From Leptospira venezuelensis (lineage in GTDB: Bacteria; Spirochaetota; Leptospiria; Leptospirales; Leptospiraceae): a DNA stretch of 64,000 nt. A program made the position numbers and the translations under genes. Where the stretch lies: assembly GCF_002150035.1 (NCBI RefSeq), contig NZ_NETS01000008.1, forward strand, positions 124,001 through 188,000, read 5' to 3'. Shown here one piece after another: positions 54,469-62,279 of the stretch. Numbering within the stretch: position 1 is the first letter of the stretch; every line of letters starts with the position of its first letter. The notes under the pieces are model-generated. The model made no database searches, was not told the origin of the DNA, and saw nothing but the letters and a program-made list of their open reading frames with translations.

Positions 54469-54855
54469 ATGAATCATGCACTTAGTCAGTCTTCTCGATT
54501 GGACGCTACATTTGCCGCCCTCTCAGACCCTACCAGACGGGCAATCCTCTCACGTTTAGCGAATGGAGAGGTTTCCGTAATGGATTTGGCAAAACCGTTT
54601 TCCATGAGCCAACCAGCAATTTCAAAACATTTAAAAGTTTTAGAAAGAGCCGGACTCATCTCGGGAATCAAGGATGCCCAGAAAAGATTACGCAAATTAG
54701 AAGCCAAACCATTGGAAGAAGCTACCGAATGGTTAGAAAATTATAGAAAATTCTGGGAAGGAAGATTCAACCAATTGGATTCACTTATAGAAGAATTAAA
54801 ACTTTCTAAACAACCTTCCCGAAAACGTAAGAATAAAAAAAGGAGTATAGAATGA
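54469..54855 (+). CDS. ArsR-family winged-helix regulator
   Basis: 128 residues. LSDPTRRAILSRLANGEVSVMDLA, then helix-turn-helix PFSMSQPAISKHLKVLERAGLI, a wing, and a basic C-terminus (PSRKRKNKKR). No metal-site Cys, so not an arsenic/cadmium sensor; this SRPBCC-linked subgroup senses other ligands. The -10 element lies so near the ATG that the transcript may be leaderless. Its stop overlaps the next ATG (ATGA). Confidence 0.88.
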   Translation: MNHALSQSSRLDATFAALSDPTRRAILSRLANGEVSVMDLAKPFSMSQPAISKHLKVLERAGLISGIKDAQKRLRKLEAKPLEEATEWLENYRKFWEGRFNQLDSLIEELKLSKQPSRKRKNKKRSIE

Positions 54856-55352
54856 GTAGCTTTGTTGGAACTTTAAAGGTAGAAGCTAAAGGAGACAGAG
54901 AGATTGTGATGACCCGCGAATTTAATGCGGGCAAAGATCTAGTTTTCGACTGTTTTACAAAACCTGAATTAATCAAACGCTGGTTATACGGTCCAGACGG
55001 TTGGAGTTTAGATGTATGTACAGTGGATCTAAAAGTTGGCGGAAAGTATAGATATGTTTGGAAATATCTAAAAGACGGATCAACAATGGGAGCCGGAGGA
55101 ACTTATAAAGAAATTTCAGGACCAGACAAACTAGTTCAGACCGAATCATTTGATGAAGCTTGGTATCCTGGAGAAGCTTTGCTTACTACAACATTTGTTG
55201 AAAAATCTGGAAGAACATATATTACGATCAATGTTTTATATGAAAGTAAAGAAGGTAGAGATACAGTTATAAAATCTCCAATGGAAGGCGGAGCTTCTCA
55301 AAGCTATAATCGTCTGGAAACATTACTGAATACTCTTTCGCAAAACTTATAA
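54852..55352 (+). CDS. SRPBCC (AHSA1-like) ligand-binding protein
   Basis: 166 residues. VMTREFNAGKDLVFDCFTKPELIKRWLYGPDGW is the AHA1/SRPBCC opening (shown in part by its EFNA...KPE..KRW pattern), then VGGKYRYVWKYLKDGS, GTYKEISGPDKLVQTESFD, TTTFVEKSGRTYITINVLYESKEGRD. Forms a hydrophobic cavity; bound ligand unknown. Second gene of the ArsR operon. Confidence 0.85.
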   Translation: MSSFVGTLKVEAKGDREIVMTREFNAGKDLVFDCFTKPELIKRWLYGPDGWSLDVCTVDLKVGGKYRYVWKYLKDGSTMGAGGTYKEISGPDKLVQTESFDEAWYPGEALLTTTFVEKSGRTYITINVLYESKEGRDTVIKSPMEGGASQSYNRLETLLNTLSQNL

Positions 55353-55365
55353 GGAAAAAATAATA

Positions 55366-55761
55366 ATGGATCCAAAAACAAAATCGATCTTAAAAAGTAT
55401 CGGAGCAGTATTTACAGGTATTTTGATCAACGTTATACCAGCTCTTATAATAGATGCCATCCTTCATGTTACGAATTGTTATCCTCCCATGGGAGAAAGA
55501 ATGTCTGACAATCTTTTCATTCTAGCGATCTCCTATCGTTTAGCTCTTGCCATCTTAGGTGGATTTTTCACTGCTAAACTATCGCCTCATAGTCCAATAA
55601 GGCACGTGATCGCATTAGGTATTATAGGCACAATCGCGAGTAATTTGGGGCATGTCCAAATGGGAGATATGGGACCTGCTTGGTATTCCATAGGACTCAT
55701 CGTAATTTCAATCCCACTCTCTTGGTTGGGTGGATTTATATTCCTAAAACGTAGAGGATAA
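55366..55761 (+). CDS. Small four-helix membrane protein
   Basis: 131 residues with four hydrophobic segments (about 12-32, 47-67, 77-95, 105-127) and a short basic end (FLKRRG). Asn-Cys-Tyr-Pro-Pro in the first external loop. No family recognised. It is 13 bases past the SRPBCC gene in the same operon. Confidence 0.6.
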   Translation: MDPKTKSILKSIGAVFTGILINVIPALIIDAILHVTNCYPPMGERMSDNLFILAISYRLALAILGGFFTAKLSPHSPIRHVIALGIIGTIASNLGHVQMGDMGPAWYSIGLIVISIPLSWLGGFIFLKRRG

Positions 55762-55765
55762 GACA

Positions 55766-56218
55766 ATGCAAAAAGCAATTCCATTTTTAATGTTCGATAA
55801 GGGTTTAGAAGAGGCTCTCCAATTCTATTCTAGTATATTCAAAAATATGAAAATAGAAAATCTCACAAAACTAGGCGGAGATATGTCTTCTGCCAAGTTT
55901 GAGATAGAAGGCCAAAAATTTTTGGCTTTTACAGGAGGCCCACATTTTAAATTTACCGAGGCGTTTTCCATCTATATCAGTGCAGAAACCCAGGCAGAGA
56001 TAGATGACCTGTATGAAAAACTTTCCGCCGGCGGTAGTAAACAACCTTGTGGTTGGGTAAAAGATAAGTTTGGTCTATCTTGGCAGATTATTCCGCCTAT
56101 CTTGGAAAAATATCTATATGATAAAAACCAAGAGAAGGCCGGGAGAGTAACTCAAGCAATGTTGCAAATGCACAAGATAGAAATATCAAAATTGCAAGAA
56201 GCTTACGACAAAAACTGA
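55766..56218 (+). CDS. VOC-fold protein, PhnB/3-demethylubiquinone-like
   Basis: 150 residues. AIPFLMFDKGLEEALQFYSSIF is the start of the YybH/PhnB-type glyoxalase fold; FAFTGGPHFKF-like and GGSKQPCGWVKDKFGLSWQIIP complete the family pattern. It is the last gene in the ArsR operon, after GAGGAT. Function (dioxygenase-like or binding) unknown. Confidence 0.82.
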   Translation: MQKAIPFLMFDKGLEEALQFYSSIFKNMKIENLTKLGGDMSSAKFEIEGQKFLAFTGGPHFKFTEAFSIYISAETQAEIDDLYEKLSAGGSKQPCGWVKDKFGLSWQIIPPILEKYLYDKNQEKAGRVTQAMLQMHKIEISKLQEAYDKN

Positions 56219-56268
56219 ATTCTCTGAGATCCGCTGATAGACTCGCGCTTACCTATGATCGCTGGTCC

Positions 56269-58425
56269 TTAAGCGGATTTTTTACTCAACGAAACTGGAA
56301 TGCCGCTAAATGCAGCATTTCCAGAAAGTTCATCCAAAACCTGATCGTCAGTTAGATCGTTGATACTTGATCCAGCAAATTTAGAAGCAACTTGTAAAGA
56401 CACTCCTTCTTTTGCATGTCCGAATCCATGAGGGATACTCACCACTCCCCTCATCATCTCATCCGTAATTTCTACCGGTAATCCGATCTTACCTACTCTG
56501 GATTCCACAAGAACTTCCTCTTCTTCTTTAATACCGAGTAAGTTGGCATCTTCCGGATGGATCATGAGTGTACATCTATCTTTTCCGGTCATTAGTTTTG
56601 GAAGATTATGCATCCATGAATTATTATTTCTTAAATGTCTTCTGCCTATTAGTAAGAAAGATCCATTTTCTTTTTTGTCTTCGAGAAGTTTTTGTCCGTA
56701 TTTGGCTAATCGATCCAAATCGGAAACTACTTCCTTAGGAACAAGTGCTATCATCTTATCTTCCGTCCAAAGCCTATTCGGAAAACATGGCTTTAGTGCT
56801 CCAAGATCTACACCATGGGGACTATTTTTTAAAAGTTCCAAACTCATTCCGACCGGAGATCCTGATTTTTCTCCATATGGTCCTGATTTCAAAGCATGGT
56901 CAATGATCGCAGAAGGTGTGATCTTTGTTTTGATCAATTCTTTAGGTAGAGGCTTTTCGGACTTTAAAAGTTCTATTCTTTTCGTTAGATCCGAAAAAAT
57001 TTCCCAATCGTGAAGCATTCCATCTTCCGGCTCGAATGCAGGTTGGTTATATCTGACAGTGTTCCTTACAGCAAAAACATTAAAAACTAAATCATAATGG
57101 TCATGTTCTAAGGCAGAACTAGGCGGAAGAATATAATGCGCATGTTTTGTTGTTTCATTCAGATAAAAGTCCACGCTTACCATAAATTCCAGATTAGAAA
57201 TTGCTTTTTCTAATTGAGAACCGTTCGGAGTAGAAAGCACTGGATTTCCCGCAGAAGTAACAAGTGCTTTCACTTGGCCTTGTCCAGGTGTTAAAATTTC
57301 TTCTGCAAGTGCAGCAACTGGTAATTCCTCGTTAAATTCAGGTAAGTCTCTAACTCTTGAACCGTACGTGTGAAAACTACCAGGGGAACTTTTCATTACT
57401 CCTTTAGGATCTATCATATCCACGGCGGGAAGTGTAAACATCGCACCACCTACTGAGTCCATATTTCCCGTAATACAGTTAATAGAATTGATTAACCATT
57501 GGCAAAGTGCTCCGAATGCCTGTGTAGAAACTCCTACACGACCATAACATACTGCGCCATTCGCTTTGGAAAATTCAAGAGCAATTCTCTCTACCGTGTC
57601 TGCAGAAATCCCGGTTAACTTTTCTGTTTCAGCGGCAGGATACTTTGCAGCGATTGATTTTAATTTTAGTAAATCTTCTTCTTTGATTAGAGAATTTGTC
57701 TTCGTTAAGTTTTTCTTAAATAATACATCTATAATAGAAAGTAAGAAAAATGCATCCGTACCTGGAAGAATAAAATGATGCTCGTCAGCATGGATTGCAG
57801 TTTCAGTTTTTCTTGGATCTATAACTACGTATTTTCCACCTCTTTCCTGGATCTCTTTGAGTCTCTTTTTTACATCAGGGACAGTCATTAAACTTCCATT
57901 AGATGCAAATGGGTTTCCACCTAAGATTAAAAAGAAATTGGTTCTATCTATATCAGGAATTGGGACCAGAAGTTGATGACCAAACATCCAATAAGAAAGT
58001 AATTGGTGAGGAAGTTGGTCTACAGAAGTTGCAGAATAATTATTTTTCGTTCTTAATCTTCCTATAAATCTTTGGCCAAATAACATGGAACCATAATTAT
58101 GAACACTTGGATTTCCGCTATATACTGCAATGGAATCGTTTCCGTATTTATTTTGGATCGCTACAAGTTTTGTAGCGATATCAGTGAGAGCCGTGACCCA
58201 GTTCACCTTCTCCCAACCTTTTTCTGTACGTTTTAAAGGAAATTTAAGTCTGTCTGGATCTTCGTATAAATTTTTAAGTTCCGGCCCTTTGGCGCAAAGA
58301 TGTCCCCTACTGAACTTATCGTCTTTATCTCCTCTTACTGCGACTACTACATCGTTCTCGATCTCGAGTCTGAGTCCGCACATAGCTTCGCAAAGTGTAC
58401 ATGATCTATAATGTTGGCGTACCAT
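56269..58425 (-). CDS. Molybdopterin oxidoreductase (formate dehydrogenase/nitrate reductase-like)
   Basis: 718 residues, cytoplasmic, no twin-arginine signal. N-terminal 4Fe-4S motif CTLCEAMCGL...C (CxxCxxxC then Cys about 28 on, GHLCAKGP). Domains follow the DMSO-reductase family: RTKNNYSATSVDQLPHQLLSYWMFG, ILGGNPFASNGS, VIDPRKTETAIHADEHHFILPGTDAFFLL (all in part), and a C-terminal molybdopterin-binding barrel (LLIGRRHLRNNNSWMHN, MIHPEDANLLGI). At the Mo site the usual Cys/Sec/Ser is not obvious; the local text is SVDQLPHQ. No small subunit or electron carrier adjoins. GGCAGGAA precedes the ATG. It likely needs MobA made in the same window. Substrate unknown. Confidence 0.83.
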   Translation of the reverse strand: MVRQHYRSCTLCEAMCGLRLEIENDVVVAVRGDKDDKFSRGHLCAKGPELKNLYEDPDRLKFPLKRTEKGWEKVNWVTALTDIATKLVAIQNKYGNDSIAVYSGNPSVHNYGSMLFGQRFIGRLRTKNNYSATSVDQLPHQLLSYWMFGHQLLVPIPDIDRTNFFLILGGNPFASNGSLMTVPDVKKRLKEIQERGGKYVVIDPRKTETAIHADEHHFILPGTDAFFLLSIIDVLFKKNLTKTNSLIKEEDLLKLKSIAAKYPAAETEKLTGISADTVERIALEFSKANGAVCYGRVGVSTQAFGALCQWLINSINCITGNMDSVGGAMFTLPAVDMIDPKGVMKSSPGSFHTYGSRVRDLPEFNEELPVAALAEEILTPGQGQVKALVTSAGNPVLSTPNGSQLEKAISNLEFMVSVDFYLNETTKHAHYILPPSSALEHDHYDLVFNVFAVRNTVRYNQPAFEPEDGMLHDWEIFSDLTKRIELLKSEKPLPKELIKTKITPSAIIDHALKSGPYGEKSGSPVGMSLELLKNSPHGVDLGALKPCFPNRLWTEDKMIALVPKEVVSDLDRLAKYGQKLLEDKKENGSFLLIGRRHLRNNNSWMHNLPKLMTGKDRCTLMIHPEDANLLGIKEEEEVLVESRVGKIGLPVEITDEMMRGVVSIPHGFGHAKEGVSLQVASKFAGSSINDLTDDQVLDELSGNAAFSGIPVSLSKKSA

Positions 58426-58522
58426 TTCCTGCCCCTGTCCCAGGAAGGAGTTATCTCCTATCCGAAATCAGAAAGCAAGCATTTACGAGTATTAGCGAAC
58501 TTTATATAATTGGAGGATCGAA

Positions 58523-59203
58523 CTATTTCAATAGTTTGTTTAAATAAGGAACCAGGTGTTTGGAGAGTATCTTATGGCCTTCAGCAGTTGGATGGATCCC
58601 ATCGTCTTGGTTCAATCTACGATCTCCGGCAACTCCTTCCAGTAAGAATGGCATAAACTCTGTTTTTTCTTTCTTAGCTACTCTTGGAAAGAGAGTCGCA
58701 AATTCTTTTGCATACTGAGGACCCATATTCGGAAGTGTTCTCATTCCAATTAATAGAATTTTAATAGACGGGTATTTGGACCTCGCATCTCGAATGATCC
58801 TTGTTAGATTCTCTTCCGTCATCTTTGTAGGCAGCCCTCTCAAAGAATCGTTTGCTCCCAATTCCAATACGAGTACATCATATTTAGTATTCAAAACCCA
58901 ATCGAGTCTTGCAAGCCCGCCTGAGGTAGTGTCTCCGCTCACACCTGCATTTACATATCCTAGATCAGGATATTTTTTTTGAAGTTCTAAATATGCCAAA
59001 TGAGCAAATGATTCTTCTGGCCCATTCAACCCATAGCCAGCAGTCAAACTGTCTCCGAAAAATAGGATCTTCTTGCCGTTTGTTTTTGTTTCCATCTTAG
59101 GAGAAACCTTTGGTTCTTGTTCGGAACCTTCTTTATTGCAAGAAGCAACAAAGCAAAAGATTACTAAAATACTAAAAAATCCATAATATGATAAACGGCT
59201 CAT
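58523..59203 (-). CDS. GDSL-family esterase, lipoprotein (TesA-like)
   Basis: 226 residues from the ATG at 59203 (AGGAG six bases before). Lipoprotein signal YGFFSILVIFCFVASC with Cys near 22. Ser in FFGDSLTAGYG (block I), block II GVSGDTTSGG, block III ELGANDSLRGLP, and Asp/His in DGIHPTAEGH. Hydrolyses ester or thioester bonds; lies at the cell envelope. Substrate unknown. Confidence 0.85.
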   Translation of the reverse strand: MSRLSYYGFFSILVIFCFVASCNKEGSEQEPKVSPKMETKTNGKKILFFGDSLTAGYGLNGPEESFAHLAYLELQKKYPDLGYVNAGVSGDTTSGGLARLDWVLNTKYDVLVLELGANDSLRGLPTKMTEENLTRIIRDARSKYPSIKILLIGMRTLPNMGPQYAKEFATLFPRVAKKEKTEFMPFLLEGVAGDRRLNQDDGIHPTAEGHKILSKHLVPYLNKLLK

Positions 59204-59308
59204 TTTTTCTCCTAACTTCAATCCGACCCATTTTGTCCAAACAATATCCCAAAAACTGGGCATTAAGTTCTGCTTTACGAATACACAACCGATTGGGATC
59301 TAGTAAGT

Positions 59309-61093
59309 ATGTTCAAACGGTTACTAGTCGCAGGCATTACCGCCGCTTTCTTACTTTTCTTATTCTTTTGGTTGGGCCAATTTAGAAGTGAACTCCAAGC
59401 CCAGGAAATCCAAGAAGGAATGCTTCGTCAAGCTGAGGAGATTACTTCTAAACTTAATGCAGAAGAATTAGTAGGACAGGTCATCCATGTTGCGATCCCT
59501 GGAACCGTTTTAGATCCAATCGCTAAAAAAGAAATCGAAACAATCAAACCTGGTGGAGTGATCTTATTCGGAAGAAACCTAGGCTCCAAATCGGAGATCA
59601 AATCTTTGAATAAGGATCTTCAGACAAGTGCATTAGAAAATACTGGATTACCATTACTTATCTCAGTAGACCAAGAAGGCGGAAGAGTGATCCGAGTGAA
59701 AGATGGAGTCACTCAATTCCCTGGCGCAATGGCACTTGGCCAAACCAAAGACAAGGACATGGCAAAAAAAGTAGGCTTTGTCACTTCTTACCAATTAAGA
59801 AAACTTGGACTGAATTTTTTATTCGCTCCAGATATGGACATCAATAATAATCCGTTTAATCCGGTAATCAATACAAGATCATTAGGAAGTAATTTAGAAA
59901 CTGTATTAAACGCGGGAGTTTCATTTGAAGAAGGAGCAAGACTTGGCGGCTCCATTCCTGTAATCAAACATTTCCCTGGACATGGGGACACCAATGTGGA
60001 TAGTCATTTAGGACTTCCTAAAATAGAAAAAACATTGGAAGAGCTTAAAAGTTTCGAACTTATTCCATTCCAAACTGCAATCCAAAATGGTGCAGATGCG
60101 ATTATGAGCGCACATATAGTGTATCCAAAGATTGATCCAAATTTCCCTGCTACTCTTTCTTCTAAAATTTTAGGAGATCTACTTCGCAAAGAATTCCAAT
60201 ACCAAGGATTAATCATCACTGATGCGATGGAAATGGATGCGATAGACGAACATTATCAAAAAGAAGATCCAGGAGTATTGGCTTTAATTGCAGGTGCAGA
60301 TATTATCCTAATGACTAGCTGGGGTCCAACTACTCAATCTATGAGAGATCAGATCTTAAAGGCTTACAAAAAAGGAACCTTAGTCAGAGAAGGAAAAGAT
60401 CTTTTAAAAGAAGCAGTCAAAAGACAAATTTATTATAAACTAAAATATGGGATCATCTCAGAGTTTGGCGAACTTGCTAAAAACGGAAGAGCGAGCTCGA
60501 TATTCCCAAAAGAACTTCCCGAAATATTAAAAAATCATTTTTCCGAGCAAGACAAGAATAGAGAAATTTTATTCTCCCAATATTACCAGGAGACATTGAA
60601 TAGAGATGTAAGCAGAAAGGCAATTGTCTCCTTTCCTAAAACTTTTCTTCCTGAAAGTGCAACCATCGAAAATACTGTTTTCTATTTAAAGGGAGAAGAA
60701 TTTCTCTCTGATCTAAAAGCCCGTTCTATTTCGAATTCAGACCTTGCCACTCTTCGTAAAAAATTAGAGAAAAAAGAAGTTAAACGTGCGGTCCTAAATT
60801 CATTCACTCAAACTGAATTAGATTTAGCCGGCTCTCTCGCTCAGAAATTTCCGGAAGCAGAGATTGTATGTTTACATTACGGAACCCCATTCTTAGATCT
60901 TCCGGACTTTTCCAATCTGAAAATATTATTCTCCTTCTCTCCTACTCCTGAATCCAAAAAGGCACTATTGTATTCTGTGTTAGATAGAAAGAATGAGATT
61001 CCACTTGTGGATCTTATCTTAAAACCGAATCCTAAGAAATCTTCCGCGTCCGCAGAAATGGAAGAAGACTCGGTAACTAAAAATACAAAATAA
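59309..61093 (+). CDS. Glycoside hydrolase family 3, NagZ-like, membrane-anchored
   Basis: 594 residues. N-terminal hydrophobic anchor 4-24, then a TIM barrel: ISVDQEGGRVIRVKDG, FAPDMDINNNPFNPVINTRSLG, IKHFPGHGDTNVDSHLGLP (acid/base His-Asp dyad of NagZ), and nucleophile Asp in ITDAMEMDAI. Cleaves beta-N-acetylglucosamine ends in peptidoglycan recycling. The C-terminal 200 residues are poorly conserved. Followed after one base by HemW. Confidence 0.87.
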   Translation: MFKRLLVAGITAAFLLFLFFWLGQFRSELQAQEIQEGMLRQAEEITSKLNAEELVGQVIHVAIPGTVLDPIAKKEIETIKPGGVILFGRNLGSKSEIKSLNKDLQTSALENTGLPLLISVDQEGGRVIRVKDGVTQFPGAMALGQTKDKDMAKKVGFVTSYQLRKLGLNFLFAPDMDINNNPFNPVINTRSLGSNLETVLNAGVSFEEGARLGGSIPVIKHFPGHGDTNVDSHLGLPKIEKTLEELKSFELIPFQTAIQNGADAIMSAHIVYPKIDPNFPATLSSKILGDLLRKEFQYQGLIITDAMEMDAIDEHYQKEDPGVLALIAGADIILMTSWGPTTQSMRDQILKAYKKGTLVREGKDLLKEAVKRQIYYKLKYGIISEFGELAKNGRASSIFPKELPEILKNHFSEQDKNREILFSQYYQETLNRDVSRKAIVSFPKTFLPESATIENTVFYLKGEEFLSDLKARSISNSDLATLRKKLEKKEVKRAVLNSFTQTELDLAGSLAQKFPEAEIVCLHYGTPFLDLPDFSNLKILFSFSPTPESKKALLYSVLDRKNEIPLVDLILKPNPKKSSASAEMEEDSVTKNTK

Positions 61094-61094
61094 T

Positions 61095-62279
61095 TTGGAA
61101 ACCAAGATCCCGGTCATACACAAAACAAATAGACCGGGAATCTATGTACATTATCCTTTCTGCGTTCACAAATGTAGCTATTGTGATTTTTATTCGGAAG
61201 GTATCGGACTCGAACCTTCTCCCCTCGAAGAAAATTTGTTTTCCAAGTATAAAGAAGAAGTTATACTAAGACTCAAAAATTTTCCGAACTACCGAGACCT
61301 AATTTTTGATAGTTTATTTTTTGGCGGAGGAACTCCTTCTAAGGCCTCCTACGAACGATACGCAGATTTTATAAAATTCCTAAAAGATAACCTTAATCTT
61401 TCTCCTGATTCTGAGATCACTTTAGAATGTAATCCTGAAGATGTAACTCCGGAATACCTGCAGGGATTGTATGATGCTGGGATAAATAGAGTTCATGTTG
61501 GAATCCAGTCCTTCCTACCCAAAAATCTAAAATTTCTAGACAGATATTTCGATCCGGAAACCTATACAAAGACATTAGAAGCATTACAAACTTGTAAAAT
61601 AAAAAATTACGGTGCGGATCTGATGTTCGGGGTCCCAGGGCAAACGGAAGCAGAATTTTATGAAGATGCAAATTCCGTTCTAGCCTCAGGAGTTTCTCAT
61701 ATCAGCATTTACGCACTCACTGTGGAAAAAGGTACCGAATATAGTAGAAAGGTTTCCGCAGGATCAGTTTCTCCTCCTTCTGAAGAAATACAGGAAAAAA
61801 TCCTACAAGACTTGCCGAATTTTTTGAGGTCTAAGGGTTTTGAGCAGTACGAAGTTTCTAATTATTCCAAACCTGGACTTTTCTCTCGTCATAATATGAA
61901 GTATTGGACTTATGAGTATTATTTAGGAATTGGACCAGGAGCACACGGATTTTTACCTTCAGGTAGATATTCAAATCCCAGAAATACTTCCGCTTATATT
62001 AACGGCACAGGAAAAAATCCTTTTTCTTATGAGGCTTCCGATCCATTTGAAGAAATTCTAATTTCTCTCTTTAGGATATTTCTTCCGATTGATCTAAAAG
62101 ATTTTTTAGATTATTTTCCTGATAAGAAGGAGAATGTACTTTCTAAACTAAAACAAAAGGCCTCAGAAGGAAAATGTATTTTGGATGGTACAATTTTCCA
62201 ATGGAATCCAAAATCAGTTTTATTTTTGGATTCAGAAATTTTAGATCTGGCGGACCAGGAAGAGATCAATCCACTTTAA
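61095..62279 (+). CDS. hemW: HemW, radical SAM heme chaperone-like
   Basis: 394 residues from a TTG just behind the previous stop. VHYPFCVHKCSYCDFYSE (CxxxCxxC), FFGGGTPS, GIQSF, and the HemN/HemW ending GIGPGAHGFL. It lacks the longer N-terminal of HemN and so fits HemW. Its last codons overlap the convergent chemotaxis receptor gene by 14 bases. Confidence 0.9.
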   Translation: METKIPVIHKTNRPGIYVHYPFCVHKCSYCDFYSEGIGLEPSPLEENLFSKYKEEVILRLKNFPNYRDLIFDSLFFGGGTPSKASYERYADFIKFLKDNLNLSPDSEITLECNPEDVTPEYLQGLYDAGINRVHVGIQSFLPKNLKFLDRYFDPETYTKTLEALQTCKIKNYGADLMFGVPGQTEAEFYEDANSVLASGVSHISIYALTVEKGTEYSRKVSAGSVSPPSEEIQEKILQDLPNFLRSKGFEQYEVSNYSKPGLFSRHNMKYWTYEYYLGIGPGAHGFLPSGRYSNPRNTSAYINGTGKNPFSYEASDPFEEILISLFRIFLPIDLKDFLDYFPDKKENVLSKLKQKASEGKCILDGTIFQWNPKSVLFLDSEILDLADQEEINPL

